Positions 28,730 to 39,480 are shown, counted from the stretch's first letter. The stretch: 64,000 bases of DNA from Cohnella panacarvi Gsoil 349 (GCF_000515335.1 NZ_KI911563.1:4415233-4479232); one strand, 5' to 3'. The notes: generated from the letters alone by a model not told the origin. A program made the numbers and translations.

Positions 28730-29875
28730 TTGAACGTATTAATGATTTGCACGGAGAAGCTGCCGGTTCCCAATATTAGAGGCGGAGCGATACAAACGTA
28801 TATATGCGGCGTCGCGCCGATGATCGGCCGCAGGCACCGCCTTACGATACTAGGCCGAACCGACCCGGACTTGCCGGACGTCGAAACCGTGGACGGCGTT
28901 CATTACGTGCGGGTTCGTTCCGACGATTCCTTCGAGCAGTACATGCAGAACGTATTCGATTATTTGCGCGGGACACAGGAGAAGTACGACGTCATCCATA
29001 TCTTCAACCGGCCCAAGCTCGTGGCGGCCGTTCGCCAAGCGGCGCCCGAAGCGCGATTGTTCCTGAGCATGCACAACGACATGTTCAAGCCGGAGAAAAT
29101 AACGATCGGCGAAGGCGGCGAAGTCATCGGGCAGACCGAGAAGATCGTCACGATCAGCAATTACATCGGCCATTCGATCTGCGGATATTATCCGGAGGCG
29201 GCGCCGAAAGTGCGGACGATCTACTCGGGGGTCGACTTATCGAGATTCACGCCCTGGCTGATGTCCGACGAGACGAGGCAGGCGAGAGAAAGCTTGCGCG
29301 AACAGCATGGTCTATCCGGTAAGAAGGTCATTCTGTTCGTCGGCCGTCTGACCCGCAACAAAGGACCTCACGTGCTCATTAAGGCGTTGGAGCAAGTCGG
29401 GCATAGCGACGCCGTGCTAGTCATCGTCGGCGGAACCTGGTATCACAACGAAACGGCGTTCAGCGATTACGTCAGCTACATGCGGGCGCTTGCCGCCAGA
29501 TCCAAGCTCCCCGTCCTCTTGACAGGCTACGTACCGGCCCATGAGGTCCACCGTTGGTTTTATGCGGGTGACGTATTCGTCTGCACGTCGATCTGGGAGG
29601 AGCCTCTCGCGAGAGTTCACTTCGAAGCGATGGCGGCCGGCTTGCCGTTCCTCACGACGGCCAGAGGCGGCAACCCGGAAGTCATTCACGGAGGCAACGG
29701 CATTCTCATTCAAGATCCGAACGATCCTCTCGAATACGCGAGCCATCTTAACGCGTTATTGTCCGACATCGACGGCGCGAGACAGATGGGGATGCGCGGC
29801 AGACAGCTCGTCGAAAGGCATTTCACGTGGGATCGCGTCGCGCGCGAAATTATGGATGTGTGGGAAGCGGTATAA
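28730..29875 (+). CDS. Family 4 glycosyltransferase (CotSA/YtcC-like)
   Basis: This 381-residue GT-B enzyme opens with EKLPVPNIRGGAIQTYI. The donor-site region has LFVGRLTRNKGPHVLIKAL and the EEPLARVHFEAMAAGLPFLTT segment (EX7E-like). Its position behind cotS matches CotSA, a spore-coat glycosyltransferase. The TTG start follows AAAGGAG. It probably ends the spore-coat glycan operon; a bidirectional terminator follows. Confidence 0.88.
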   Translation: MNVLMICTEKLPVPNIRGGAIQTYICGVAPMIGRRHRLTILGRTDPDLPDVETVDGVHYVRVRSDDSFEQYMQNVFDYLRGTQEKYDVIHIFNRPKLVAAVRQAAPEARLFLSMHNDMFKPEKITIGEGGEVIGQTEKIVTISNYIGHSICGYYPEAAPKVRTIYSGVDLSRFTPWLMSDETRQARESLREQHGLSGKKVILFVGRLTRNKGPHVLIKALEQVGHSDAVLVIVGGTWYHNETAFSDYVSYMRALAARSKLPVLLTGYVPAHEVHRWFYAGDVFVCTSIWEEPLARVHFEAMAAGLPFLTTARGGNPEVIHGGNGILIQDPNDPLEYASHLNALLSDIDGARQMGMRGRQLVERHFTWDRVAREIMDVWEAV

Positions 29876-29880
29876 GTACA

Positions 29881-29923
29881 AAAAACGGTTGGGCAGTCAT
29901 AATCGCTGCCCAACCGTTTGTAT
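29881..29923. terminator. Bidirectional terminator between cotSA-like gene and ilvD
   Basis: A 14-bp stem AAACGGTTGGGCAG (29883-29896) / CTGCCCAACCGTTT (29906-29919) is flanked by A residues on the left and T-rich sequence on the right. Confidence 0.85.
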
Positions 29924-29938
29924 TAATGAGTGATGGAG

Positions 29939-31627
29939 TTACATCTTCATAACGCCGCCGCGGCTCGCGTTCGTCACGAGAGCGGAGTAGCGGGCGAGAT
30001 AGCCGCGTTTGATCTTCGGCTCGAAGCCTTTCCATTCCGAGCGGCGCTTCTCGAGTTCTTCGTCGCTCACTTCCAGCGTGATCTTGCGGTTGTTCATGTC
30101 GAGTTCGATCATATCGCCGTCGTGCACGAAAGCGATCGGACCGCCTTCGGCCGCTTCCGGAGAGACGTGGCCGATCGAGATGCCGCGCGATGCGCCGGAG
30201 AACCGGCCGTCGGTAATGAGGCCGACTTTCGTTCCGAGGCCCATGCCGACGATTTGCGACGTTGGAGCGAGCATCTCAGGCATGCCAGGCCCGCCCTTCG
30301 GTCCTTCGTAGCGGATGACGACGACGTGGCCTTCCTTGACTTTGCCGTTAGCGATTCCCGCGAGCGCTTCGTCTTGCGAGTCGAAGCAGATGGCAGGGCC
30401 GCGGTGGTAGCCTCCGACGGATTTGTCAACGGCGCCGACTTTGATGATCGATCCGTTCGGTGCAAGGTTGCCGAACATAACGGACAATCCGCCTTCCTTC
30501 GTATGCGGATCGTCGATCGGACGGATTACGCTGTGGTCCGTGATTTCGCAGCCGGCGACGTTCTCGCGGAGCGTCTTGCCGGTTACCGTCAGCTCGTCGC
30601 CGAACAGGGCGCCGTCTTTCTTCAGCAGCTCGTTGATGATCGCGCTGACGCCGCCCGCGTTGTGCAGGTCTTCGATGTGGTGATCGGAAGCCGGCGCAAG
30701 CTTGGACAGGTAAGGGACCTTCTTCGCGACTTCGTTAATGCGCTCGATCGGATAATCGATATCCGCTTCGTGCGCAAGCGCGAGCGTGTGCAGCACGGTG
30801 TTCGTGGAGCCGCCCATCGCCATGTCGAGCGCGAACGCGTTGTCGATCGTGTTCTTCGTCACGATGTCGCGAGGCTTGATGTCTTTCTTAATGAGTTCTA
30901 TCAACTGGCGCGCGGATCGCTTAACGAATTCCTTGCGTTCCGGAGCGACGGCGAGAATCGTGCCGTTGCCCGGCAGCGCGAGTCCGAGCACTTCGGACAG
31001 ACAGTTCATCGAGTTCGCCGTGAACATGCCGGAGCAGGAGCCGCAAGTCGGGCAGCCGTATTGCTCGAGCTCGGTCAAGCTCTTCTCGTCGATCTTGCCG
31101 GACATGTATGCGCCGACGCCTTCGAATACGGAAGTGAGCGAGATCGCCCGTCCGTCGCTCGTACGGCCGGCTTTCATCGGACCGCCGCTGACGACGATCG
31201 TCGGAATATTGATGCGCAGGGCAGCCATCAGCATGCCCGGCGTGATTTTGTCGCAGTTCGGGATGCAGACCATGCCGTCGAACCAGTGCGCATTAACGAC
31301 CGTCTCGACGGAGTCGGCGATGATCTCGCGGCTCGCGAGGGAGTAGCGCATGCCGATGTGGCCCATGGCGATGCCGTCGTCTACGCCGATCGTATTGAAT
31401 TCGAAAGGAACGCCGCCGGCTTCCCTGATCGCTTCTTTAACGATTTTGCCGAATTCCTGCAGGTGGACGTGACCCGGCACGATGTCGATGTAAGAATTGC
31501 ATACCGCGATGAAAGGTTTGCCGAAATCTTCTTCCTTAACGCCCGCCGCACGCAGCAAGCTGCGGTGAGGAGCGCGATCGAAGCCTTTGGTAATCATGTC
31601 TGAACGCATTTTTTTCCTGTCGGACAT
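29939..31627 (-). CDS. ilvD: Dihydroxy-acid dehydratase
   Basis: This 562-residue enzyme dehydrates 2,3-dihydroxy acids in valine, leucine and isoleucine synthesis. The iron-sulfur ligands are in [11 protein letters not shown] and [16 protein letters not shown]. The C-terminal [22 protein letters not shown] and [14 protein letters not shown] are family signatures. The ATG at 31627 is chosen (GAGAGGG about 10 bp upstream); a TTG at 31648 is also open. It stands alone between terminators. A TTACTG-N17-TATGAT pair on the minus strand at about 31678-31706 may be its promoter. Confidence 0.97.
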   Translation of the reverse strand: MSDRKKMRSDMITKGFDRAPHRSLLRAAGVKEEDFGKPFIAVCNSYIDIVPGHVHLQEFGKIVKEAIREAGGVPFEFNTIGVDDGIAMGHIGMRYSLASREIIADSVETVVNAHWFDGMVCIPNCDKITPGMLMAALRINIPTIVVSGGPMKAGRTSDGRAISLTSVFEGVGAYMSGKIDEKSLTELEQYGCPTCGSCSGMFTANSMNCLSEVLGLALPGNGTILAVAPERKEFVKRSARQLIELIKKDIKPRDIVTKNTIDNAFALDMAMGGSTNTVLHTLALAHEADIDYPIERINEVAKKVPYLSKLAPASDHHIEDLHNAGGVSAIINELLKKDGALFGDELTVTGKTLRENVAGCEITDHSVIRPIDDPHTKEGGLSVMFGNLAPNGSIIKVGAVDKSVGGYHRGPAICFDSQDEALAGIANGKVKEGHVVVIRYEGPKGGPGMPEMLAPTSQIVGMGLGTKVGLITDGRFSGASRGISIGHVSPEAAEGGPIAFVHDGDMIELDMNNRKITLEVSDEELEKRRSEWKGFEPKIKRGYLARYSALVTNASRGGVMKM

Positions 31628-31802
31628 CGGGTTGACCCTCTCTTTCAAGGAATTATCCTGTAAGTCTTATCCTTGAGTTTATCATAGAAATAGAGGAGTT
31701 GACCAGTAAGAGGATAGGCGGGAAAAGGCGGAATAGTAATGTTATATATGTGTTATGTATTAGTCAACATTCCATAGGAAATTACAAACATTCGCTACTT
31801 TA

Positions 31803-31819
31803 TGTCATAAAACATTACA
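31803..31819 (+). promoter_or_regulatory. GlnR/TnrA operator upstream of the urease genes
   Basis: TGTCATAAAACATTACA is a perfect TGTNA-N7-TNACA box, 8 bp before the -35 element. That position fits nitrogen control of the urease operon by GlnR or TnrA. Confidence 0.85.
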
Positions 31820-31827
31820 TAAAGTGG

Positions 31828-31856
31828 TTTACTTGCGCTTGTGCCTTTTCTATAAT
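31828..31856 (+). promoter_or_regulatory. Sigma-A promoter of the urease operon
   Basis: TTTACT (31828-31833) and TATAAT (31851-31856) are 17 bp apart, 72 bp upstream of ureA. Confidence 0.85.
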
Positions 31857-31927
31857 GGAAGAAAGTTGCGAGGGTGAGTTCGTTCGAGCCCGACGAAGAC
31901 TCAATTTTGTCAAGGAGGAGCTGGAGG

Positions 31928-32230
31928 ATGAATCTGACGGAACGCGAGAAAGAGAAGCTGCTCATTACGGTTGCCGCGGATTTGGCGGAGCGGCGGCTGG
32001 CGCGGGGCGTGAAGCTTAACTATCCGGAAAGCGTCGCGCTCATTACTTCCGCGATCATGGAGGGCGCGCGAGACGGCAAATCCGTAGCGGAGCTGATGGC
32101 TTACGGGACGTCGCTGCTCTCTCGCGACCAAGTCATGGAGGGCATTCCCGAGATGATCCATGAGGTGCAGGTAGAGGCGACGTTCCCGGACGGTACGAAG
32201 CTTGTGACGGTACATCGGCCGATTTCTTAA
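31928..32230 (+). CDS. ureA: Urease gamma subunit
   Basis: This 100-residue small structural subunit starts [20 protein letters not shown] and contains [13 protein letters not shown] and [12 protein letters not shown], all diagnostic. Upstream in-frame starts would add about 18 unrelated residues; the ATG at 31928 has CTGGAGG just before it. It is the first gene of ureABCFGD. Confidence 0.97.
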   Translation: MNLTEREKEKLLITVAADLAERRLARGVKLNYPESVALITSAIMEGARDGKSVAELMAYGTSLLSRDQVMEGIPEMIHEVQVEATFPDGTKLVTVHRPIS

Positions 32231-32247
32231 CGAAGAGAGGGTGGCGC

Positions 32248-32613
32248 ATGATTCCGGGACAAATATTGGCGAAAGCCGGAATGATCGAACTGAATGCCGG
32301 CAGACGGACGGTTACGCTCCTCGTGAACAACGCGGGGGACCGGCCGGTTCAGGTGGGGTCTCATTTTCATTTTTTCGAGGTGAACCGGACTTTGCGCTTT
32401 AATCGGACCGAGGCGTACGGCATGCGGCTTAATATCCCGGCAGGCACGGCGATTCGGTTCGAGCCGGGCGAAGAGAAGCCGGTCGAGCTGACGGAGCTGT
32501 CGGGCACGAAGGAAAGCTTCGGATTAAACGGAATATCGAACGGATCGGTTTCAGGCAAACGATCGAAGTCCGTAGCGAAGCGGCTGGCCGAATGGCAGGC
32601 GCTCGGCGAATAG
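32248..32613 (+). CDS. ureB: Urease beta subunit
   Basis: This 121-residue structural subunit has MIPGQI at the start, the signature [14 protein letters not shown], and [16 protein letters not shown]. The C-terminal tail after 105 is basic ([13 protein letters not shown]). It starts 17 bp after ureA with a GAGAGGGTGG site and is 22 bp before ureC. Confidence 0.97.
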   Translation: MIPGQILAKAGMIELNAGRRTVTLLVNNAGDRPVQVGSHFHFFEVNRTLRFNRTEAYGMRLNIPAGTAIRFEPGEEKPVELTELSGTKESFGLNGISNGSVSGKRSKSVAKRLAEWQALGE

Positions 32614-32635
32614 CGTAGGCGGGGAGGGGCGCATC

Positions 32636-34348
32636 ATGCGCATGGATCGGCAGCATTACGCGGATATGTTCGGCCCGACGACAGGCGATGCGATAAGGTT
32701 GGCGGACACCGGACTGTGGGCCGTCATCGAGCACGACCATACCGTGTACGGGGACGAGTGCAAGTTCGGCGGAGGCAAAGTGATCCGCGACGGCATGGGC
32801 CAATCGAGTCGCGCCGTCAGGGATGCCGGTGTGATCGACACGCTCATCACGAACGCCGTCATTATCGATCATACGGGAATCGTCAAGGGAGACATCGGAT
32901 TGAAGGACGGTTACATCGTAGCCATTGGCAAGGCGGGCAATCCGGACATTATGGAAGGCGTTCATCCGAGCTTGATCGTCGGGGCGAGCACGGAAGTCAT
33001 CGCAGGAGAAGGGAAGATCGTGACGGCGGGCGGCATCGACACGCACATCCATTACATCTGCCCGCAGCAGATCGAGACGGCGCTGTCGTCCGGCGTGACG
33101 ACGATGATCGGCGGAGGCACGGGACCGGCGACCGGCACGAACGCGACGACGTGCACGCCGGGCGCTTGGCATCTGCAGCGCATGCTGGAGGCGGCCGAAG
33201 CGTTCCCGATGAATCTCGGCTTTCTCGGCAAAGGCAACGCGTCAACGTTGCCGCCTCTCGTCGAGCAGATCGAAGCGGGCGCGATCGGACTGAAACTTCA
33301 CGAGGATTGGGGGACGACGCCCGCAGCGATAGACGCATGCCTGTCCGCGGCGGATGCGTATGACGTTCAAGTCGCCATACATACCGATACGCTCAACGAA
33401 GCGGGATTCGTGGAGGATACGCTTCGGGCGATCGGCGGACGCACGATTCATACGTACCACACGGAAGGCGCCGGCGGCGGCCACGCTCCGGATATCATTC
33501 GCGCGGCCGGCGAGCCGAACATCATCCCGTCTTCGACGAACCCGACGCGGCCGTTCACGGTCAACACGATCGAGGAGCATCTCGACATGCTGATGGTATG
33601 CCACCATTTGGACAGCCGCATTCCCGAGGACGTCGCGTTCGCGGATTCGCGCATCCGGCCGGAGACGATCGCGGCGGAGGATATTCTTCACGATCTAGGC
33701 GCATTCAGCATCATCAGCTCGGATTCGCAGGCGATGGGGAGAGTCGGGGAAGTCGTCATCAGAACGTGGCAGACGGCGGACAAGATGAAAGCCCAGCGCG
33801 GGCAGCTGCCGGAGGACGGAGAGGACGGAGACAACGGGCGCATTAAGCGGTACGTCGCGAAATATACGATCAACCCCGCCATCGCGCACGGGATCTCTCA
33901 TCTCGTCGGATCGCTGGAGCCCGGCAAGTTCGCGGACGTCGTCGTATGGTCGCCTGCCTTTTTCGGCGTCAAGCCGGATTTGGTGCTCAAGGGCGGGAGC
34001 ATCGCGTATGCGCAGATGGGCGATCCGAACGCCTCGATCCCGACGCCGCAGCCGGTGTTCGGCAGGCCGATGTTCGCGTCGTACGGACGGTCGCTCTCTA
34101 AAAGCTCTATCACTTTCGTCTCTCAGGCGGCATACGATCGCGGCATCGCCAAGAAGCTCGGGTTGAAGAAACGCGTCGAGCCGGTGAAGAACTGCCGGAA
34201 CATCGGGAAGAAGGATATGGTCCACAACGACGCCACGCCGGACATCCATGTGGATCCGGATACTTACAAAGTAACGGTGGACGGCGAGCTTGCGACCTGC
34301 GAGCCGGCGACCGTCTTGCCGATGGCGCAGCGTTATTTTCTGTTCTGA
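32636..34348 (+). CDS. ureC: Urease alpha (catalytic) subunit
   Basis: This 570-residue subunit carries the dinickel site that hydrolyses urea to ammonia and carbamate. The nickel ligands are seen in [14 protein letters not shown] and [12 protein letters not shown]. The lysine to be carbamylated is K220 in GLKLHEDWG, and the mobile flap has [17 protein letters not shown] with the active-site His. The C-terminus MAQRYFLF is typical. All key residues are present, so the enzyme should be active if matured. Confidence 0.98.
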   Translation: MRMDRQHYADMFGPTTGDAIRLADTGLWAVIEHDHTVYGDECKFGGGKVIRDGMGQSSRAVRDAGVIDTLITNAVIIDHTGIVKGDIGLKDGYIVAIGKAGNPDIMEGVHPSLIVGASTEVIAGEGKIVTAGGIDTHIHYICPQQIETALSSGVTTMIGGGTGPATGTNATTCTPGAWHLQRMLEAAEAFPMNLGFLGKGNASTLPPLVEQIEAGAIGLKLHEDWGTTPAAIDACLSAADAYDVQVAIHTDTLNEAGFVEDTLRAIGGRTIHTYHTEGAGGGHAPDIIRAAGEPNIIPSSTNPTRPFTVNTIEEHLDMLMVCHHLDSRIPEDVAFADSRIRPETIAAEDILHDLGAFSIISSDSQAMGRVGEVVIRTWQTADKMKAQRGQLPEDGEDGDNGRIKRYVAKYTINPAIAHGISHLVGSLEPGKFADVVVWSPAFFGVKPDLVLKGGSIAYAQMGDPNASIPTPQPVFGRPMFASYGRSLSKSSITFVSQAAYDRGIAKKLGLKKRVEPVKNCRNIGKKDMVHNDATPDIHVDPDTYKVTVDGELATCEPATVLPMAQRYFLF

Positions 34349-34371
34349 CGATCGATCGGGGGTTGGCGGCT

Positions 34372-35046
34372 TTGACGGATAACTGGCTACCGGTGCAGCT
34401 GTTGCTCGATTCCGCGCTGCCGATCGGCGGCTTCTCTCACTCCTTCGGATTGGAGACGCTCGTGCAAGACGGCGCGATAACGGACGGCGCAGGCTTGCGG
34501 GCATATCTGGAAGCGATGCTGAGTCACGGCTGGTCGACCGGAGATCTGATGATCGTGAAGGCGGCTTATATCGGCAGCGACGACTACGCTTATGGCATTG
34601 AACGGTTCGTTCATTACCAGCGAGTAGCCTCGGAGACGAGGGACGGCATGGAGAAAATGGGCCGAAGGCTGCTTAAACTCGCGGCGGAGCTGTTCCCGGA
34701 GTTGGCGATCCGCCATGTGGCGGAGGCGGCCCGAGCGGGCCGCTGCTTCGGCAGCTACCCGCTCGCCTATGCCGTCATCTGCAGGGAGCTCGGCGTATCG
34801 CTCGATCGGGCGGCGGAAGGTTACCTGTACGCTTCCGTGGCGACGACCGTGAACGCGGGATTGCGGCTCATCTCGATCGGGCAGACGGAAGCGCAGCGGA
34901 TTACCGCTTCTCTGTTCGCGCGAATCGGGGAAGCTTGGGCAAGCGTGCGGGAGATGCCGCCGGAAGAAGCCTATGGCGCGATGCCGCTGGCGGAACTGGC
35001 GATGATCCGCCACGAGACGCTCTATTCCAGGTTGTTCATGTCTTAA
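34372..35046 (+). CDS. ureF: Urease accessory protein UreF
   Basis: This protein has about 224 residues. DSALPIGGFSHSFGLET is the family signature, with a C-terminal AELAMIRHETLYSRLFMS. UreF works with UreD and UreG to load nickel and CO2 into apo-urease. The TTG at 34372 has GGGGG 9 bp upstream; a TTG at 34363 lies in the site itself. It follows ureC closely. Confidence 0.93.
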   Translation: MTDNWLPVQLLLDSALPIGGFSHSFGLETLVQDGAITDGAGLRAYLEAMLSHGWSTGDLMIVKAAYIGSDDYAYGIERFVHYQRVASETRDGMEKMGRRLLKLAAELFPELAIRHVAEAARAGRCFGSYPLAYAVICRELGVSLDRAAEGYLYASVATTVNAGLRLISIGQTEAQRITASLFARIGEAWASVREMPPEEAYGAMPLAELAMIRHETLYSRLFMS

Positions 35047-35077
35047 ACCAAAATAGATATCATTCGGAGGGATCGCT

Positions 35078-35752
35078 ATGTGCCAAGGACAAGGAGATCA
35101 TCATCACCATGAATGGGAGACGCCGCCTGCGGCGCCGGGAAGACCGATGCGGATCGGCATCGGCGGTCCTGTCGGCTCCGGCAAAACAAAGCTGGTCGAG
35201 CAGCTCGCTTTTCAATTGAAGGATCAGCTGAATTTGGCGGTCATTACGAACGACATCTACACGAAGGAAGATGCGCGTATCTTGACGGATACGGGATGCT
35301 TGCCTTCCGAGCGGATCATCGGCGTCGAGACGGGCGGCTGCCCGCACACGGCGATCCGCGAGGACGCTTCGATGAATTTCGAGGCGGTCGAGGAGCTGGA
35401 AGGGCGGTTTCCCGACCTCGATCTGATCTTGATCGAGAGCGGAGGCGATAACCTGGCGGCAGCCTTCAGCCCCGAGCTCGTCGATCGGTTCATCTACATT
35501 ATCGACGTCGCCCAAGGCGAGAAAATCCCGCGTAAAGGCGGGCCCGGCATTATGCGATCGGACCTGCTCATTATCAATAAGATCGATCTGGCTCCGCACG
35601 TCGGAGCGAGCTTGCAAGTGATGGAGGACGACTCGAAGCGGATGCGCGGCGATCGGCCGTTCGTGTTCACGAACTTGTTCGGCGGCGACGGACTCGACGT
35701 CGTGGCGGGCTGGGTCGCGCAAGAAGCGGACCGCCATGCGGCCGCCGTCTAG
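35078..35752 (+). CDS. ureG: Urease accessory GTPase UreG
   Basis: This 224-residue SIMIBI GTPase energises nickel insertion. A short His-rich N-terminus (DHHHHE) may bind nickel. The P-loop is GGPVGSGKT (29-37), followed by [15 protein letters not shown] and the metal-binding [17 protein letters not shown], then [12 protein letters not shown] and [11 protein letters not shown]. The ATG follows CGGAGGGA. It overlaps ureD by 17 bp. Confidence 0.97.
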   Translation: MCQGQGDHHHHEWETPPAAPGRPMRIGIGGPVGSGKTKLVEQLAFQLKDQLNLAVITNDIYTKEDARILTDTGCLPSERIIGVETGGCPHTAIREDASMNFEAVEELEGRFPDLDLILIESGGDNLAAAFSPELVDRFIYIIDVAQGEKIPRKGGPGIMRSDLLIINKIDLAPHVGASLQVMEDDSKRMRGDRPFVFTNLFGGDGLDVVAGWVAQEADRHAAAV

Positions 35753-36623
35753 CGCGGCGATAGCCGCTGCCGCAACAGGCTCGGTACGTCGCGCGGAGCT
35801 TCGTGCCGTCGTCGGTAACGCGGGCGGCCGTCCGGAATTGGTAACCCGGTACCACACGTCGCCGCTGAAAATCGCGAAGACGTTCCATGAGGACGCCAAC
35901 GGAGCGAAGCAATTGGCGGTCGTGCAGATGGACGTCTCTCCGGGGCTTCTGGAGGGAGATCGCTATCGATTCGATTGGCAGTTGCGCGAGGGGACTTGGC
36001 TGTATGCGACGAATCAAGCGTACACCCGTGTGCATCCCTGCGAGGACGGCGGCGATGCGCGTTTAACGCAGCGCTTCGCCCTGGAGCGGAACGCCATCCT
36101 GGAATGGATGCCGGAGCCGGTCATGCTGTACAGAGACGCGCGATTTCTGTGCGATACCGAGATCGACCTCGCGGAAGGGGCAATCTGCATCATGAGCGAG
36201 ATCGTCAGTCCGGGCAGGTTATCCCGAGGGGAGTCGTTCGCCTATGCGGCGTACGATAACCGGCTAACCGTCAGGCATAACGGCGAGCTTGCGCATTACC
36301 AAAGGCAACGTTGGGAGCCGGACGCGCTTCCGCTCCGTAACGCGGGGTGTTTCGGCGAATATACGCACGTAGGCTCGTTCTCCATCTTCTCGGATCGCGT
36401 GAACGCCGCTACGGCTGCTCAACTGCGCGGTTGGTTAAGCGCATTGCCCGAGCTAGAGGAGGACGTCCGATGGGGCGTCTCGCACACCGCTCGCTACGGC
36501 GTAGTCGTACAAGCGGCCGGAATGGCGGCATGGCGACTGGAACGGCTGTTGCGCGCGGCATGGGAAGGCGCCAGGAAGCTGCTGCTCGATGCCGATCCGC
36601 TTCGGTTGCTGCGAAATAAGTAA
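35736..36623 (+). CDS. ureD: Urease accessory protein UreD
   Basis: This 295-residue scaffold protein of the urease maturation complex shows the family features [32 protein letters not shown] and [26 protein letters not shown] segments. It overlaps ureG by 17 bp. The order ABCFGD without ureE resembles some Bacillus and Paenibacillus clusters. A hairpin follows at about 36629-36656. Confidence 0.9.
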   Translation: MRPPSSAAIAAAATGSVRRAELRAVVGNAGGRPELVTRYHTSPLKIAKTFHEDANGAKQLAVVQMDVSPGLLEGDRYRFDWQLREGTWLYATNQAYTRVHPCEDGGDARLTQRFALERNAILEWMPEPVMLYRDARFLCDTEIDLAEGAICIMSEIVSPGRLSRGESFAYAAYDNRLTVRHNGELAHYQRQRWEPDALPLRNAGCFGEYTHVGSFSIFSDRVNAATAAQLRGWLSALPELEEDVRWGVSHTARYGVVVQAAGMAAWRLERLLRAAWEGARKLLLDADPLRLLRNK

Positions 36624-36628
36624 TGGAA

Positions 36629-36665
36629 AGACCGTCGGGACACAATCCCGGCGGTCTATTGTTAT
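36629..36665 (+). terminator. Terminator-like hairpin after the urease operon
   Basis: AGACCGTCGGGA pairs with TCCCGGCGGTCT (36629-36657) and is followed by a weak T-rich ATTGTTATG. Confidence 0.6.
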
Positions 36666-36783
36666 GTGGACCCGGCAGAGAGATGTCGAATATTACGGAA
36701 TGATAGCATTTGCTAGCTCGTAAAAAATTTACTAACCTGGCAGGAATAATAAAAAATACGGAGAAAATGTTTATTACACAAAA

Positions 36784-36797
36784 AGTAATCGCTTACA
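36784..36797 (+). promoter_or_regulatory. cre-like (CcpA/LacI-family) operator
   Basis: AGTAATCGCTTACA differs from the catabolite-responsive consensus at one outer base. It overlaps a possible -35 TTACAT (36793-36798), which is followed 18 bp later by TTATAT. The rest of the 36.66-37.0 kb gap is AT-rich and shows nothing else. Confidence 0.5.
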
Positions 36798-37000
36798 TTG
36801 TCAATTTCGCCTTAAATTATATGAAAATTCTTTCATTTCGTTTGCTCCGTAGGCAACCCGCCGAATTCGACATAAAGGGGCTTTAACCGTCATTTTACAG
36901 GAAGGGAGCGATACTCGGAACGTTGAAGTTTGACCCGATTTACTGCCTGGAGCATCCTGCTCCGGAATCGGCGCATGAAAATCCATTTATTCGAGGAGGA

Positions 37001-39406
37001 ATGGTTGACGTGAAGAACGCAAGGAAAGGCATCTCGATTGTCCGCCTGCTGCTCGCGCTGTTGATCGCGACCGGCGGACTATTCGGAAGCGGGCTCGCGG
37101 GCCGTGCTTCAGCCGCGACCGATCGCCATATCGGACCCGGTCAAGCGTACGAAACGATAGGCGCTTTCCCATGGGAAACTCTCGGACCGGGAGACCGCGT
37201 CTACATCCATTGGCGAGAGGAACCGTACAACGAAAAGATTCTTTTGTCCGGCCAAGGCACGGCATCCGAACCGATTCAAATTATCGGCGTCCCGGGTCCT
37301 TATGTTTATATGAGACCGGTCATTAGCGGCGATAATTCCAGCTATTCCGGCAATATGCATTACGCCGACGCAGGCAGCTCGTCCGCTCTCGGCGACGCCG
37401 GTCTTGGCGTCATCGTCGTCAAGAAGCCCGCTGGCGCGCCGAGCGGTTATAAGCCGCAGCATATCGTTATAGACGGTTTGAAGGTAAGCGGCGGCAAAAT
37501 CGGCAATACGGTGCAGGATCCGGACGGAAATATCCTTCCCAATCCTCTTTCGACGGCCGGCATCTATATCGAGGGAGCGGACAACGTCACCGTCAGGAAT
37601 TGCGTCATAGAAAATAACAGCCAGGGAGTCTGGGCCGTATCGGGAGGTACGGAGGATGAGGTGACGCGCGATCTGATTATCGAAGGCAACGAATTTAATT
37701 TGAACGGTTATGAAGGCGGACCTCTGCGCGGCAACGATCAGGATCACAGCATTTACGCCGAAGTGGCGGGTATCACGGTACAGCATAACTATTTTTTTCC
37801 GTTAGCCGATGGTTCAAGAGGGAGTCAATTCAAGGATCGCTCTTCGGGCACCCTATTTCGGTACAATGTAGTCGAAGGCTTCGCTAATGCCCCTTTATTG
37901 GAATTAGTCGAACCGATCGACGGGGCGTCAATCCTTACAGGGGAGCCGGGATTCGGCACCGCGCATGTATACGGCAACGCTTTTCATAATATGCAGATAT
38001 CCTTGGAGAATCCCGGTCTTCTTTCAGACAAGCTGATCCGCTGGGGCGGCGAATCGGTCAACCCGTCCGCCATGCGTAACGGAACGTTGTATTTTTATCA
38101 CAATTCCACTCTCGTTCAAGCCAATCAATCGGAAGTTTGGCATGTCAGTCTGTTCGACATGCCGGACAACAATCAGACGGTCGATGTTCGGAATAATATT
38201 TTTTATTCCGTTTCGTTCTGGGGGCAAACCTCGCCGGAATTATACTTGCTGCGCAATGGTATCGGCAACGCCGAGCTCGGCGTAAATTTGATCTCTCCCG
38301 GCTGGTCGATCTCCGGATCGGAAGTGCCGACGGGCGTCGTCACCGGGACAGAACAGCTATTCAGCCCGACGAACAATGATATCGGGTATTTAGACCCCTT
38401 TGTTTCCTATTTTCGCTTACGGGCCGGATCGCTCGCTATCAATGCCGGCGGACCGCTATCGCCGAGCTTAACGCCCGAGCTTCTGCCAACGAGCGAGTAC
38501 GCGTACCGGGAGAGCTTTGATTTCTACGGTCAACCCCATTCAACGATTCCGCGCATCGAATTCGGTCCGTTGGATCTCGGCGCGTTCGAATTCGGCAGTA
38601 CCGGTCCGGCCGATATCACGCCGCCCGACGCGCCTGTCGGCCTAACGGCAACGTCCGTCTCCACAACGCAAATAGACCTTGAGTGGGACGCGGTTTCAGA
38701 CGATCCTGGAGGGTCGGGCATCTATAGCTATAATATCAATCGCAACGGATTACTGTATTCTACGACGAGAACAACGAGCTTTAGCGACTACGCATCCATC
38801 AATTATTTTCCTTACGACATTGGTGTTAAACCGGGCAAGGTCTACACGTTCACCGTCCAAGCCGTCGACAAGGCAGGCAACATTTCAGCCGAGAGCGAGC
38901 CTGTAATCGTCTCAACGCCTGCCTTGTACGCGGCTCCGGGATATTTGTACGACGAACAACAATCCGACTTTCTGTTCGACACCGACTTACCAACCGGAGG
39001 CTCCTCCGCCAACGTCGGAGACGGCTTGGGCGACGGAGGCGGCAACGCCATTCGCTACGACGATCTGGACAACTGGGACCGTACCGTTCCCGTCCTGTAC
39101 GATTTGCCTGCGGACATGAGCGTCGTTACGCCTTCTCAACTCGTGATGCGGTTGAAGCTGAGCCAAGAAACCGCGGGCGGCAGCCCGATGCGCATCGTCT
39201 TTAACGGCGTTAGCTGGGAGGGCGCGCCATCCCTGAACTTCACGCCTGCGGAAACGACCGACTATCAGACCGTCACGATTCCGTTGCCGGAAGGGTTCAT
39301 GGAGCAACTTGATAACAGCGTAGCCAGCTTTTACTTCGAACGGCTTGCCGCTGCATGGCCTGCCGGTACGACCGTCATGCTTGCCGACGAGATCCGATTC
39401 GAGTAA
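37001..39406 (+). CDS. Secreted right-handed beta-helix protein with FnIII domain
   Basis: This 801-residue protein starts with a signal peptide (about 1-38, ending GLAGRASAA). Residues 40-530 form a parallel beta-helix of the PbH1/polysaccharide-lyase or chondroitinase-B-like type, with repeated N-x-V-x-N-x-x-I-x-N turns such as VTVRNCVIENNSQGVWAV. A fibronectin type III domain (about 540-640) and a C-terminal beta-sandwich-like domain (about 650-801) follow. A polysaccharide substrate is likely, but catalytic residues cannot be fixed. ATG 37001 touches the AGGAGGA site; GTG 37010 has better spacing. A possible cre site lies upstream. Confidence 0.75.
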   Translation: MVDVKNARKGISIVRLLLALLIATGGLFGSGLAGRASAATDRHIGPGQAYETIGAFPWETLGPGDRVYIHWREEPYNEKILLSGQGTASEPIQIIGVPGPYVYMRPVISGDNSSYSGNMHYADAGSSSALGDAGLGVIVVKKPAGAPSGYKPQHIVIDGLKVSGGKIGNTVQDPDGNILPNPLSTAGIYIEGADNVTVRNCVIENNSQGVWAVSGGTEDEVTRDLIIEGNEFNLNGYEGGPLRGNDQDHSIYAEVAGITVQHNYFFPLADGSRGSQFKDRSSGTLFRYNVVEGFANAPLLELVEPIDGASILTGEPGFGTAHVYGNAFHNMQISLENPGLLSDKLIRWGGESVNPSAMRNGTLYFYHNSTLVQANQSEVWHVSLFDMPDNNQTVDVRNNIFYSVSFWGQTSPELYLLRNGIGNAELGVNLISPGWSISGSEVPTGVVTGTEQLFSPTNNDIGYLDPFVSYFRLRAGSLAINAGGPLSPSLTPELLPTSEYAYRESFDFYGQPHSTIPRIEFGPLDLGAFEFGSTGPADITPPDAPVGLTATSVSTTQIDLEWDAVSDDPGGSGIYSYNINRNGLLYSTTRTTSFSDYASINYFPYDIGVKPGKVYTFTVQAVDKAGNISAESEPVIVSTPALYAAPGYLYDEQQSDFLFDTDLPTGGSSANVGDGLGDGGGNAIRYDDLDNWDRTVPVLYDLPADMSVVTPSQLVMRLKLSQETAGGSPMRIVFNGVSWEGAPSLNFTPAETTDYQTVTIPLPEGFMEQLDNSVASFYFERLAAAWPAGTTVMLADEIRFE

Positions 39407-39455
39407 TCGCGCCGCACGTTTCGCCGGGCGGTTTCAAGCTTGCGAATAGCATTGC

Positions 39456-39480
39456 GAGCCGGAATGCCGAATTCCGGCTC
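39456..39480 (+). terminator. Hairpin between the two beta-helix genes
   Basis: GAGCCGGAAT (39456-39465) pairs perfectly with ATTCCGGCTC (39471-39480). There is no clear T run, so its terminator role is uncertain. Confidence 0.5.

Noticed and set aside
29930..31603. Long open frame on the plus strand (557 codons)
   Set aside because: It lies wholly antisense to ilvD, has biased composition and no motifs, and is a shadow of GC-rich codon use.
31736..31775. Second GlnR/TnrA box upstream of the urease promoter
   Set aside because: The TGTTA half lacks a TNACA partner at the right distance.
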